Source: Gemmatimonadaceae bacterium (GTDB lineage: Bacteria; Gemmatimonadota; Gemmatimonadetes; Gemmatimonadales; Gemmatimonadaceae). From it: DNA of 50,289 nt. The stretch covers positions 1-50,289 of the forward strand of contig JAICKA010000015.1 in assembly GCA_025928185.1 (NCBI GenBank). The letters are read 5' to 3'. The position numbers and the translations under genes are program-made. The notes beneath the pieces are model-generated. The model was not told the DNA's origin. It ran no database searches and saw only the letters and a list, made by a program, of their open reading frames with translations. Shown here one piece after another: positions 24,848 through 33,785 of the stretch. Position 1 is the first letter of the stretch; the number at the start of each line of letters is the position of its first letter.

Positions 24848-26938
24848 TTAGGCGGTCGACTGGTCGGCACGGCTCCGCGGCAGTATCAGCGTGAACGTCG
24901 AGCCCTGACCGGGTTTGCTTTGGACGGTGAGATCGCCGTGCATGGCGCGGGCGAGCTGCCGGCTGATCGCGAGACCGAGCCCCACGCCCTGATCCGCCGG
25001 CTGAAGCGCCTTTTTCGACTGCACGAACGGCTCGAAGATCCGCTCGAGCTGATCGGGTGCGACGCCGATACCTGTGTCGGTGACGCTGAGTGACACGTGC
25101 TGGTCCGCCGGTTGCGCCGCGATGCTGATCGTGCCGCCGGCAGGAGTGAATTTGAGCGCGTTCGCCAGAAGATTGAGCAAAATCTGACGCATCTTGTCGG
25201 CGTCGGCCAGCACCGCCAGCCCTGGCGGCGCGGCGAACGGCTCGAGGTGCAGCTGCTTGAACGTGCTTTGCGGCGCGACCATCTCTAGCACTGAGCCGAC
25301 CATCTGCCCGACGTCGACCGTTTCGATCCGAAGGTCGATCCGTCCCGATCCGATTTTCGCGAAATTCAGCACGTCGCTGACGAGCGTATCGAGGTGGTCC
25401 TTGCTGCGCTGAATCTTGAGCAGATCGACGCGCTGCTGGTCGGTGACCGGGCCGCGCACGCCCATCTCCATCAATTGCGCGTAGCCGCCGATGGCGTTGA
25501 GCGGCGTACGCAGCTCGTGGCTCATCGCCGCGAGAAAATCGCTCTTGGCGCGATTCGCTTCGGTCGCTTCGACCGTCAGCCGCTGCAGCTCGGCTTCATT
25601 GCGCTTCCGATCTTCGATGTCGGTGTTGGTGCCGAACCAGTGGATGATCGCGCCGCGATCGTCGCGCTGTGGCGTGGCGCGCGCGAGATGCCACCGGTAA
25701 GCCTGATGCACGGCGCTCCAGAGGCGGAATTCCATCTCGTACGGCTCACCCGTCTCCAGCGAATGCGCCCAACGTTCACGCGTTCGCGCGAGGTCGTCGG
25801 GATGCAGCACGGACAGCCACTGATCACCGATGATCTGCTCGGCCGATGTTCCGAAGTAGGACGCGGTTCGATCGCTCACGAAGTCGAGCGTGCCGTCCGG
25901 ACGCGCCGTCCACACCTGCACCGGAATGGTGTTGGCGAGAAACTGGTAGCGCGCGTTGCTCTCTTCGGCGACCGTGCGCGCGCGCTCGCTCTCGCTGAGC
26001 AGGCGCTCGATTTCGCGGCGCGCCCGGACGGCCTCGGTGACGTCGGAACCGTGCGCCACGATCCCGATCGTCTTGCCGTCCTGATCGGTAAGCGGCTGGT
26101 AGACGAAATCGACGTAAACTTCCTCGAGCGCCGCCCCGGGTGTGCGGGCGAGCGACACCGGCACGGCGCGGCCGATGAACGGCTGTCCTGTTTGGTAAAC
26201 GCGATCGAGCAGATCGATGAACCCCTGTGCGCGCACCTCGGGCATCGCTTCGATGACGGGCTTGCCGACGATGTCGCGGTAGCCGACGACCTGGCGATAG
26301 GCGTCGTTCACGAACTCGAATACGTGATCCGGACCGCGTAGTACGGCGAGAAAGGCCGGCGCCTGGGCGAATACCTCGCGCAACCGATGTTCGGCACGTT
26401 CGGCGGCGGCGCGCGCCGCCACCGATTCGCGCTCGGCGCGAATGCGGCGCGTCGTTTCGGTGGCGATGTTGAGAAAGGCGACGATGACTCCGTTCTCGTC
26501 GCGCACCGCGCTCAACGAGAACGTGAACCATGCTTCGTCCGGTGGTCCGTTCGCGCGCCACATCAGAAAGCGCGCATCTTCGGAGTATTCCGGCGGCCCT
26601 CCCTGCCGGATGCGATCGAACATGGGACCGATCTGCGGCCAGATCTCCGCCCACACGTCTGCGCCCGGATGGCCGAGGGCCTGCGGGTGCTTCGAGCCGA
26701 GGACGTGACGGTATCCGTCGTTGTAGACGAGCGTCAAATCCGGGCCACACCACAGATTGATCGGAAACGGACACTCGAGCGCGGTGCGGACGGCGATGCG
26801 CAACGCGACCGGCCATTGTTCAACGGGTCCGAGCGGGCTCGCCGACCAATCGAATGCCCGGCAGCGACGCGCCATCTCGGTGTCGCCGGGAAACACGAGG
26901 GATGTCTCCCGCACGTCGGCGGCTCCGGCGTGTGTCAT
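24848..26938 (-). CDS. Three-PAS sensor histidine kinase
   Basis: A 696-residue soluble sensor kinase without predicted membrane helices. PAS-like domains cover about residues 45-165 (NLWCGPDLTLVYNDGYRHVL), 190-305 (FEFVNDAYRQVVGY) and 330-445 (LDFVSDRTASYFGTSAEQII, then RDDRGAIIHWFGTNTDIEDR). The phospho-acceptor His474 is in AAMSHELRTPLNAI. The ATPase domain shows LLNLLANALKFTPAGG (N box), SVTDTGIGVAPDQ (G1) and GVGLGLAISRQLA (G2). I use the start at 26938; an upstream ATG at 27037 would overlap the small gene at 26985. No response regulator is adjacent, so its partner is elsewhere. It probably senses a cytosolic or redox cue, but no cofactor-binding residue is obvious. Confidence 0.93.
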   Translation of the reverse strand: MTHAGAADVRETSLVFPGDTEMARRCRAFDWSASPLGPVEQWPVALRIAVRTALECPFPINLWCGPDLTLVYNDGYRHVLGSKHPQALGHPGADVWAEIWPQIGPMFDRIRQGGPPEYSEDARFLMWRANGPPDEAWFTFSLSAVRDENGVIVAFLNIATETTRRIRAERESVAARAAAERAEHRLREVFAQAPAFLAVLRGPDHVFEFVNDAYRQVVGYRDIVGKPVIEAMPEVRAQGFIDLLDRVYQTGQPFIGRAVPVSLARTPGAALEEVYVDFVYQPLTDQDGKTIGIVAHGSDVTEAVRARREIERLLSESERARTVAEESNARYQFLANTIPVQVWTARPDGTLDFVSDRTASYFGTSAEQIIGDQWLSVLHPDDLARTRERWAHSLETGEPYEMEFRLWSAVHQAYRWHLARATPQRDDRGAIIHWFGTNTDIEDRKRNEAELQRLTVEATEANRAKSDFLAAMSHELRTPLNAIGGYAQLMEMGVRGPVTDQQRVDLLKIQRSKDHLDTLVSDVLNFAKIGSGRIDLRIETVDVGQMVGSVLEMVAPQSTFKQLHLEPFAAPPGLAVLADADKMRQILLNLLANALKFTPAGGTISIAAQPADQHVSLSVTDTGIGVAPDQLERIFEPFVQSKKALQPADQGVGLGLAISRQLARAMHGDLTVQSKPGQGSTFTLILPRSRADQSTA

Positions 26939-26984
26939 CGAGTCAGTGTCAGCCCCGGAGTGTGTTTCTCCGGCGAACGCCCGA

Positions 26985-27134
26985 TCACGCGTGCTTGAAA
27001 TACTGCACCGCGCGCTCGTGCTTCTCGGCGGCCGCACGCGTCTTGAACGTTCCGAGGTTGCGGCGCTTGCCCGTCTTCGGGTTCTTCTTGCGGGAGTACA
27101 GCCTGTACTGCCCGTCCTTGAGCTTGCGAATCAT
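26985..27134 (-). CDS. 49-residue basic protein with integrase-arm-like fold
   Basis: This short gene encodes 49 residues that start MIRKLKDGQYRLYSRKKNP, continue KTGKRRNLGTFKTRAAAEKH and end ERAVQYFKHA. The first half forms three short strands with a basic turn and the second a helix beginning TRAAAEKHE, the pattern of the AP2-like N-terminal DNA-binding arm found in tyrosine recombinases, here alone. Free-standing proteins like this appear to be widely conserved in soil and plant-associated bacteria, as far as I recall. It lies 46 nt upstream of the histidine kinase on the same strand and may be cotranscribed. Nucleic-acid binding is an inference from fold pattern and charge. Confidence 0.7.
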   Translation of the reverse strand: MIRKLKDGQYRLYSRKKNPKTGKRRNLGTFKTRAAAEKHERAVQYFKHA

Positions 27135-27206
27135 TGATGCTCGCCGGTCAGTGAGTCGTGGCGGCAGGCCTGCGGGCCTGACGGCCGGTCCGGGCCGCTA
27201 CACTCA

Positions 27207-27249
27207 GCGAGCAAATTTCTCGCCCGGGCCGCCAAAGCATGGCGGCCCG
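27207..27249 (-). terminator. Tandem hairpins after the penicillin acylase gene
   Basis: A 9-bp stem CGGGCCGCC/GGCGGCCCG with a 7-nt loop (27225-27249) is followed on the minus strand by a second stem GCGAG/CTCGC (27207-27223). They begin 14 nt past the acylase stop. There is no T-run, so factor-independent termination is uncertain. Confidence 0.4.
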
Positions 27250-27262
27250 AACGAGCCGGGCT

Positions 27263-29464
27263 TCAGCTACCCGGGTGGTATTCGCGCTCGGTGTGCCCCT
27301 TCAGCTGCGACCGATAGAAATAGACGGTACGGAGATTTCCCGTCGCGTACCGCTCGGCTTCATCGTTGAAGTGCGGCGAGGACGGATGTCCGCTTTCGCC
27401 GCCGGCCGTTACCGCCCGCGCCCGCACGCTGTCACCGAACTCGACGACGGCGACGAAGCTGTTGCCGCTGGTGCCGTACCACTTCTTGGTGCCCGGATAT
27501 GCCCGCGCGCCGAATGAGGCCAGCGAACCCCAGCGCGACGACGTGAAGCCGACCGGAATGCTCGGCGCCGCGTCGTCGAACTTCTGAACGATGTCGCCCG
27601 TCAGGCGCTGGAAGCGATTGATGTCGCCCCACGGCGTCTTCCAGGTGCCGAAGTCGGCGGTCAGCTTGTCGCTCGCCGCGGCGAGCGACTGGAGCATCTC
27701 CTCCGGCGTCGCCTTGGTCGCGACGTAATCCTCCGCCGACAAGCTGCCGGCGCGGCGCGATTCGGCCGCGACACGACGGCTGATGTCCTCGCCCCAGAAT
27801 ACAGCCAGCGATGTTGGGATCGACGCAACGCCCCAGCGATAGTCCCAGTTGCGCAGCACCTTGATCTGCTCGGCGACTTTCGCCTTGAGCGGATTGTCGG
27901 AGGGCGTTTGATCGTAAGCCTTGAGCAGCGGAGGAATCATGTGCGCGAACGACGGCAGGTAGCTATCGAACGCCGCCGCGATCAGCGAGCTGGGAGTGAA
28001 GTCTTTGCGGTTCGAGAGGACGCGGAGCGCGTGATAACCGCGCGGCGATTCCTCGCGCCCCATGTCGACGTACGTCGGGAAATCCGAGCGCTTCTGGCTC
28101 GCCGCGCCGGCCGCGGACCACGGCCAGTTGTTGCTGTTGTACAGCCAACCGGTCGAGGGATTGAAGAGCTTTGGCGCCTGATCGATGCTGAGCAACGGTC
28201 CCCAGGCGGTCTTTGGATTGCTGCCGTCTACTGGCTTCGTCCAATCGAAGTTGTCGTCGCGCCGCGGAATGAAGTTGGCGTGCCAGTACGCGATGTTGCC
28301 ATCCGCGTCCGCGTACATCGTGTTGTTGGACGAGTTGCCGTGCAACTGCATCACCTTCTCGTACTCCTTGTAATTGCGCGCCTTCGTGCGGAGGTACGAC
28401 TGCTCGAGCGCCGGAATGGGCGTGTTCATCAAGCTGATCGTCATCCATTTGCCGTTGGCGTCGGCAATGACCGGCCCGTGCTGCGTGTAGTAGACAGTGA
28501 ACCGCTTGCTCGCCATTCCGTTTGCCGTCTTGTATGGAATGGTGATCGACTTCTCGCGGACCGGCAGCTCCTTGTTGCCGTACTTGTAGACGTAGTGGTC
28601 GCCACGCTTGGAGATCGTCTCGAGATATTGATCCACCGCATCGACGCCGCTCGACGTGTGCATCCAGCCGAGGCGCGGGTTGAAGCCCTGATAGATGAAG
28701 AACTGGCCCCACGTTACCGCGCCGTACGCGTCGAGTCCCTCGTTGCTCACCATCTGCAGCTCGGAGCGGAAGAAGAACGACGTGTGTGGATTGATCCAGA
28801 GCAGCGCGTGGTGGTCGGCCGTGTTCGACGGTGCGATGGCGATGCCGTTCGAGCCGGTCGGCTCTTCGTAGATGCCGAGCTCCTCGTTCGACGGAGTGGT
28901 CGGCACCGGCTCCTTGCCGTAGAACGCCGCCAGCCTCCCGAGGTTCACCCGCTCGATGTCGCCGCCGATGCTGCCTTCGCTGAACGTGAGCGGCATCCAC
29001 GACTCGAAGTGCGTGATGGCACGCGGCTTCACGTCGGGATGTTTATAAAGGTAGTAATTCAGTCCGTCGGCCCAGCTGTTCATCAGCGCCTTGAGCCATT
29101 GCGGGCTGCGCGCGTACATCGCCTTCATCGTGTCGGGATCGATGAACAGCTTCTGGCGTAGATCCGAGTAGATCGCCTGCTCGCCTTCGGCTTTGGCCAA
29201 CTCGCCGATCGAGTTGAGGTAGTTGGTCTCGACGCGATTGAAATCGTCTTCGGCCTGCGCGTAGATCATTCCGAACACGGCGTCCGCGTCGGTCTTGCCG
29301 TACACGTGGGCGATGCCCCAATCGTCGCGGTAGATCGTGACGTTTTGCGCGTCACGCTGCCAGCGCGCGAGGTCGGCGGAGGATGGCTGCTGCGCGGACG
29401 CCGGCACGGCGATCGCGGCGAACGAGCCGAGAAGGAGAGCGAGTGTGAGTGGATGGCGTGTCAT
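27263..29464 (-). CDS. Exported penicillin acylase family N-terminal-nucleophile hydrolase
   Basis: A 733-residue Ntn hydrolase that should mature into alpha and beta chains by self-cleavage. It has a signal peptide (LALLLGSFAAIAVPASAQ), an alpha chain with IYRDDWGIAHVYGKTDADAV and FGMIYAQAEDDFNRVETNYL, and the nucleophile Ser205 in EEPTGSNGIAIAPSNT, which becomes the N-terminus of the beta chain. An SSNNTMYADADGNIAYWHAN segment holds the usual oxyanion-hole Asn region. The sequence is closer to the aculeacin-A/acyl-homoserine-lactone acylase branch than to penicillin G acylase, judging by these blocks, but the substrate cannot be decided from sequence. It would act in the periplasm on amide bonds. 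The start at 29464 fits the signal peptide; the ribosome binding site is weak. Confidence 0.9.
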   Translation of the reverse strand: MTRHPLTLALLLGSFAAIAVPASAQQPSSADLARWQRDAQNVTIYRDDWGIAHVYGKTDADAVFGMIYAQAEDDFNRVETNYLNSIGELAKAEGEQAIYSDLRQKLFIDPDTMKAMYARSPQWLKALMNSWADGLNYYLYKHPDVKPRAITHFESWMPLTFSEGSIGGDIERVNLGRLAAFYGKEPVPTTPSNEELGIYEEPTGSNGIAIAPSNTADHHALLWINPHTSFFFRSELQMVSNEGLDAYGAVTWGQFFIYQGFNPRLGWMHTSSGVDAVDQYLETISKRGDHYVYKYGNKELPVREKSITIPYKTANGMASKRFTVYYTQHGPVIADANGKWMTISLMNTPIPALEQSYLRTKARNYKEYEKVMQLHGNSSNNTMYADADGNIAYWHANFIPRRDDNFDWTKPVDGSNPKTAWGPLLSIDQAPKLFNPSTGWLYNSNNWPWSAAGAASQKRSDFPTYVDMGREESPRGYHALRVLSNRKDFTPSSLIAAAFDSYLPSFAHMIPPLLKAYDQTPSDNPLKAKVAEQIKVLRNWDYRWGVASIPTSLAVFWGEDISRRVAAESRRAGSLSAEDYVATKATPEEMLQSLAAASDKLTADFGTWKTPWGDINRFQRLTGDIVQKFDDAAPSIPVGFTSSRWGSLASFGARAYPGTKKWYGTSGNSFVAVVEFGDSVRARAVTAGGESGHPSSPHFNDEAERYATGNLRTVYFYRSQLKGHTEREYHPGS

Positions 29465-29530
29465 GGTGGGCTGCCTGGAGAGATGCAGGGAATATCCCAC
29501 ACGCCGCGCCGATCCGCCAACCCACGGTTG

Positions 29531-29557
29531 CCGCAGATCTCGCAGATGAACGCTGAT
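29531..29557. repeat. Partial copy of the 22.2-kb palindromic element
   Basis: These 27 bases match 22212-22238 at 24 positions, but the complementary right arm is missing. It lies in the 146-bp spacer between the acylase and S51 peptidase genes. Nothing else recognisable is in that spacer. Confidence 0.55.
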
Positions 29558-29610
29558 ACGGCAAAGTGGAACCGAGTCCGGCGCCACGGTTTGGGCGCCG
29601 GCTCCGTCGC

Positions 29611-30315
29611 TCACCCCAGAAATTGCGTGTCGAGCGCTCGCTCGACCACGCGACCATTCAGCGCGCGTACGCGGTAGGCTCGAGCCTGCGGCCGCGAAGC
29701 CACGACGCGGTGAAGTCGCGTGCCTATGAAATGCAGCGCCGCACCGTCATCAGCGGCGTACCCGGCAGGCAGTGCGCCCGATGCGATCATCGCGTGATAT
29801 GCGGGCCTGCGCTCCGCTTCGCCGTCGTAATGCGGGCAGTGACTTCCCGATAGCCACCCAAGCGCCCGGATCGGCCTGAGCTCGGACGCGAGCGAGTCAC
29901 TCACGCCGGAGTGGAACCAGCAGAGCGATCCTGCGCTGAGGCCGCACATCACCCTGCCGCCGCGCCAGGCGCGCCTCAGCAGTCGATCGAGGCCCCACTC
30001 GCGCCAAAGCACGAGCAGATTCCTCGTGCTTCCGCCGCCGACGTAGAAAATGTGTTGACGGTCGACGACGCCCTCGATGTCGGGTGGCGGAGTACGGAAC
30101 AGATTCAGGTGCGTCGGCTCGCAACGTTGCTGGCTGAACGCCGCATAGAACTTCTCGACGTACGCCGAAGCGTCCCCGCTCGCGCCACCGAGAAAGCAGA
30201 TGCGCGGCTTCGGCGATCTCGCCTGCGCGAGCACGTAATCGTCGAGCAGCGGATTCGCGGGTTCCATCGAGAATCCGCCGCCACCCATGGCGATGATCTG
30301 GCCCGCTCGCGGCAT
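29611..30315 (-). CDS. S51-family peptidase (dipeptidase E-like)
   Basis: A 234-residue class I glutamine-amidotransferase-like serine peptidase. GQIIAMGGGGFSM starts the fold, IFYVGGGSTRNLL is the second conserved loop, and VMCGLSAGSLCWF carries the nucleophile elbow with Ser127. A His in SGSHCPHYDGE (about 162) and an acidic partner complete the expected site. Dipeptidase E cleaves Asp-X dipeptides; cyanophycinase is the related alternative, but no cyanophycin synthetase is here. Relatives of this size are usually cytosolic, and no signal peptide is present. The ATG at 30315 gives the family N-terminus; the frame extends upstream to 30378 without support. Confidence 0.87.
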   Translation of the reverse strand: MPRAGQIIAMGGGGFSMEPANPLLDDYVLAQARSPKPRICFLGGASGDASAYVEKFYAAFSQQRCEPTHLNLFRTPPPDIEGVVDRQHIFYVGGGSTRNLLVLWREWGLDRLLRRAWRGGRVMCGLSAGSLCWFHSGVSDSLASELRPIRALGWLSGSHCPHYDGEAERRPAYHAMIASGALPAGYAADDGAALHFIGTRLHRVVASRPQARAYRVRALNGRVVERALDTQFLG

Positions 30316-30376
30316 GCCGCCGAATCTATGCGATGGCGGAACGCAACGCGCGCCGACGCCACCGACGCACGGGACC

Positions 30377-30418
30377 AAAACACGAACGGCGGCGCAATTG
30401 CGCCGCCGTTCGTGTTTT
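30377..30418. terminator. Perfect 42-bp palindrome, bidirectional terminator
   Basis: Every base pairs: AAAACACGAACGGCGGCGCAA is followed directly by its exact complement, so each strand gives a 21-bp GC-rich stem ending in TTTT. It begins 19 nt past the stop of the BNR-repeat gene (minus strand) and could also stop transcripts from the other side. Confidence 0.7.
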
Positions 30419-30437
30419 CAACCCGAGGGTACGACTG

Positions 30438-33400
30438 CTACTTCTTCGGTGTGTAGCGGCCGTCCTGATCGTGCTGCTCGTCCGTGCCAAACGAGAAATC
30501 CGGCGTGTCGTCGCCACTCACACGTTCCACACGGAACGTCTGGCGGAGCTTCTGTCCGTTCACGCTCAGTGTGACGAGATAATCACCGGTGTTTGCAAGC
30601 GCGCCACCGGCACCCCGACCACCGAATCCGCCGCGACCGCCGACGTTCGGCTGCGGCAAGCCGATCAGCTTCCAGATGTGGCCCACTGGATCGAGTGCAG
30701 CGTCACCCATTGCGCCTTGGCGCGCGTTCGCGCCGCGCGCCGCGCGTCCTCGCGCAGCACCCGGGAGTGGTTCGAACAGCGCGCGCGTCGCCGAGTCGAC
30801 GCCGAACCCGCCGCCACCGCGGCGACCGCCCGCCTGTTCGGCCGGCCGCGCGCAGAAGGTCTGCCACATCGTGGTTGGGTGCTCGCACGCCTGACCGCCG
30901 CCGCCGCCTCCACCGCGGCCGCCACGACCAGCTGCATTCGCGTTCCGCGGACGCTCCAGATATCTCAACTGGCCGCGCACGCGGTTGATCGCCGCGGTGT
31001 CGTAGCCGACGCGCTGAAGCGAATCGAGCACCATCGGCGCCCGCACGTGCATCAGAATGCTGTCGCGTCGTTCCGATGGCGACTGCACGGCAGTGTCGCG
31101 CGGCGCCGCTATCTGGTAGTTCCACGTGACGTGATGCAGCCCGGCACCGCCAGGACCGCGCAGCGTAGCCAGCGTGTCGCCGGAGACGCTGCTCACGATC
31201 AATTGCACATTCGACGGTGCGCCGGCGCCGAGCCGATAGACGATATCCGCCCCGTAGGGAGGATTCGCGAACGTCATCACCGCCTGACCAAAGCCGTTGC
31301 CCGGCAGGTTCGTCTGCGGCGATTCGCCCCACTGGTACGCCGTCTTGGGAGCGAACAGATACGTGCCGGATGCGAGCACTTTCGGTGTCACCTGCTCGAG
31401 CGCCGCGATGTCCGCAATCCAGAGGCTGCGGCCGTGCGTTGCCGCGATCAGCTCGTGGTCGCGCGGGTGAATCTGCAGGTCGAACACCGGCACCGTCGGC
31501 AGCCCGGTGGCGAAGCGCGTCCAGGTCTGGCCGCGGTCGATCGAGACATACGCCGTCCGCGAGCTGCCGACGAACAGCAGATCGCGATTATGAGGATCCT
31601 CACGGATGACGTGCAGGTAGTCTTCGGGACTCGAGTGCGGCAGGTTGTTGACGATCGAGCGGAAGCTCTTGCCGCCGTCGTTCGTCACGAACAGATACGG
31701 CGTGAAGTCGTTCCAGCGGTGATTCTCGAACGCGACGTAGAACGTGAGCGTGTCGAAATGCGACGGCTCGACGCGGACGACGTACGCATCCCACGGCACG
31801 CCGAGCGGGGCGAAGCGCGGCGTGAGGTTCTCCCAGTCGGCACCGTCGTTGTGCGTGATCCAGACGTTACCATCGTCGGTGCCGGCGAGCAGCATGCCGG
31901 GCTTGATCGGCGACTCGGCGAGCGACACCACCGTGCCGTACGCTTCCGCGCCGGTGAGGTCGAGCGTGATGCCGCCGGTGTACTTGTCGACGGTGTCGAT
32001 GCGCGCGGCGATCGCGCGCGCCTGCGCGGGATCCGTCTTCACCGAGAGATCAGGCGAGATCGGGAAGAGGTCCTCACCGCGCTTGAGCGACTTGAGCACG
32101 CGGCTGCCGCCGAGGTAGAACACCTGCGGGTTGTGCGGCGAGAGGAAATACGGCGACTCCCAGTTGTAGCGGATCGAGAGATCCGTCGAATCCTTCACTT
32201 GCCGCGCGCGGATCGCGTCGATCTGCGTCTGCACCTGCCGGCTCACCGGCTTGAGCGGATCGCCGCGCAGCACGGCCATCGAGTCGTCCCACTTCTTGTA
32301 CGTCTCCTGCCAGCCCGGCTTGTTCACGCGGCCGCGCGCACCCGTGCGCAGGTTGGTCTGCTGGATGCCGGCGTTCTGCGATTCGCCCCAGACCATGTCG
32401 GGGTTCGTCGGATCCTGCGCCGTGTAGAAGCCGTCGCCGCCGGAGATCGTGCGCCAGTAGGTGTTGTTCACCGGTGACGAACGCCGCTTGCTTGGTCCGC
32501 ACCACGCGCCGTTGTCCTGCGCCCCGGAGCAGATGTTGTACGGAATGTCGTAGTCGTACGAGACGTCGTAGAACTGGCCAATCGGCAAGGAGCGCACGTA
32601 CCAGAAGTTGCCGCCGCGATCGTAGGTGATCGCTACGCCGCCGTCGTTGCCGATGACCCAGCGTTCGCCGTCATTCGGATCGATCCAGAGTGCGTGGTCG
32701 TCGACGTGCACGCCTTCGGTGGCGTTCATCGTCGTCTTGCCGCCGTCATTCGAGACCTGAAGGCTGGTGGACGAGAAGTACACCCGATCGGAATTCTTCG
32801 GATCGACACGCACTTGCGAGTAGTAGAATGGGCGCGTGTCGATGTTGTTCATCTGCTGCCAGGTCTTGCCGGCGTCTGTCGAGCGATAGAGCCCATTCGC
32901 CGGCGGATTCCGCTGCAGCGTGACCGGGCCGGGTTCCTTGGACGAGGCTTCAGTCAGCGCGTAGACGACATTCGGATTGCTGCGCGCGATCGCGATGCCG
33001 ATGCGACCCTTCGGACCTTCCGGATAGCCGTTGCCCTTGATCTCCGTCCACGTGGCGCCGGCGTCCGTCGACTTGAAGAGCCCCGATCCGACGCCGCCGC
33101 TGAACAGCGAGTACGGCGTGCGATAGCGCTCCCACGCCGAGGCATAGATGATGTCCGGATTCGACGGATCGAGCTGCACGTCGACGAACCCGGTGTGGCC
33201 GTTCGCGCCGGCCTTGATCAGCTTCCAGGTCTGTCCGCCGTCGGTGGTCTTGTACAGGCCGCGATCGCCGCCGGCCTTCCACGCCGGCCCGAGCGCCGCG
33301 ACGTAGACGACGTTCGCGTTGCGCGGATCGATCTGGATGCGGCCGATGTGCTGCGTCCCGCGAAGACCCATGAATTGCCAGTGCATGCCGCCGTCTGTCG

Positions 33401-33785
33401 ACTTGTAGACGCCGGCGCCCGGCTCGATGGTGTTGCGCGAGTTCGGCTCGCCGGTGCCCGCCCACACAATGTTCGTGTCGGACGGCGCGATGGCGAGCAT
33501 GCCGAAGGACGCGACTTCCTTGTCGTCGAACAGTGGGCGCCAGCTGATGCCGTTGTTCATCGACTTCCAGATGCCGCCCGCGGCGGCGGCGACATACAGT
33601 GTCTTGGACGGGCCGGGAATCCCCTGCACGTCCGAGACGCGACCATTGAAGTTGGACGGACCGACCGCGCGCCATGGGAAGCCGGCGACGAACGACGAAT
33701 CCAGCATTTGCGCCGACGCCGGCGTGCTGAACGCGACGAACGTCGCTGCGCCGGCGAGGGCGGTGAGCACACGAAACCGTTGCAT
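30438..33785 (-). CDS. Exported BNR/sortilin-like beta-propeller repeat protein
   Basis: An 1115-residue secreted protein with a signal peptide (LTALAGAATFVAFSTPASAQ). The main part, about 25-830, is a string of Asp-box/BNR repeats, seen as KSTDGGMHWQF, KTTDGGQTWKL, KSTDAGATWTE, RSTDAGKTWQQ, VTNDGGKSFRS and VSIDRGQTWTR. This matches the VPS10/sortilin-N type propeller of the large exported glycosyl-hydrolase-like proteins of Gemmatimonadota and Acidobacteriota. The C-terminal 200 residues contain several Gly/Arg-rich stretches (GRGGRGGGGGGG, GGRGGFGGRGAGGA) between short beta segments. No catalytic residues can be named, so binding of extracellular ligands or glycans is as likely as hydrolysis. 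The ATG at 33785 has AGGA 11 nt upstream. Confidence 0.88.
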   Translation of the reverse strand: MQRFRVLTALAGAATFVAFSTPASAQMLDSSFVAGFPWRAVGPSNFNGRVSDVQGIPGPSKTLYVAAAAGGIWKSMNNGISWRPLFDDKEVASFGMLAIAPSDTNIVWAGTGEPNSRNTIEPGAGVYKSTDGGMHWQFMGLRGTQHIGRIQIDPRNANVVYVAALGPAWKAGGDRGLYKTTDGGQTWKLIKAGANGHTGFVDVQLDPSNPDIIYASAWERYRTPYSLFSGGVGSGLFKSTDAGATWTEIKGNGYPEGPKGRIGIAIARSNPNVVYALTEASSKEPGPVTLQRNPPANGLYRSTDAGKTWQQMNNIDTRPFYYSQVRVDPKNSDRVYFSSTSLQVSNDGGKTTMNATEGVHVDDHALWIDPNDGERWVIGNDGGVAITYDRGGNFWYVRSLPIGQFYDVSYDYDIPYNICSGAQDNGAWCGPSKRRSSPVNNTYWRTISGGDGFYTAQDPTNPDMVWGESQNAGIQQTNLRTGARGRVNKPGWQETYKKWDDSMAVLRGDPLKPVSRQVQTQIDAIRARQVKDSTDLSIRYNWESPYFLSPHNPQVFYLGGSRVLKSLKRGEDLFPISPDLSVKTDPAQARAIAARIDTVDKYTGGITLDLTGAEAYGTVVSLAESPIKPGMLLAGTDDGNVWITHNDGADWENLTPRFAPLGVPWDAYVVRVEPSHFDTLTFYVAFENHRWNDFTPYLFVTNDGGKSFRSIVNNLPHSSPEDYLHVIREDPHNRDLLFVGSSRTAYVSIDRGQTWTRFATGLPTVPVFDLQIHPRDHELIAATHGRSLWIADIAALEQVTPKVLASGTYLFAPKTAYQWGESPQTNLPGNGFGQAVMTFANPPYGADIVYRLGAGAPSNVQLIVSSVSGDTLATLRGPGGAGLHHVTWNYQIAAPRDTAVQSPSERRDSILMHVRAPMVLDSLQRVGYDTAAINRVRGQLRYLERPRNANAAGRGGRGGGGGGGQACEHPTTMWQTFCARPAEQAGGRRGGGGFGVDSATRALFEPLPGAARGRAARGANARQGAMGDAALDPVGHIWKLIGLPQPNVGGRGGFGGRGAGGALANTGDYLVTLSVNGQKLRQTFRVERVSGDDTPDFSFGTDEQHDQDGRYTPKK

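Noticed and set aside
30333..32477. A 714-codon open frame on the plus strand opposite the BNR-repeat gene
   Set aside because: It is rich in Arg, Val, His and Asp without domain patterns, and lies wholly antisense to a gene with clear Asp-box repeats; open only because of high GC.
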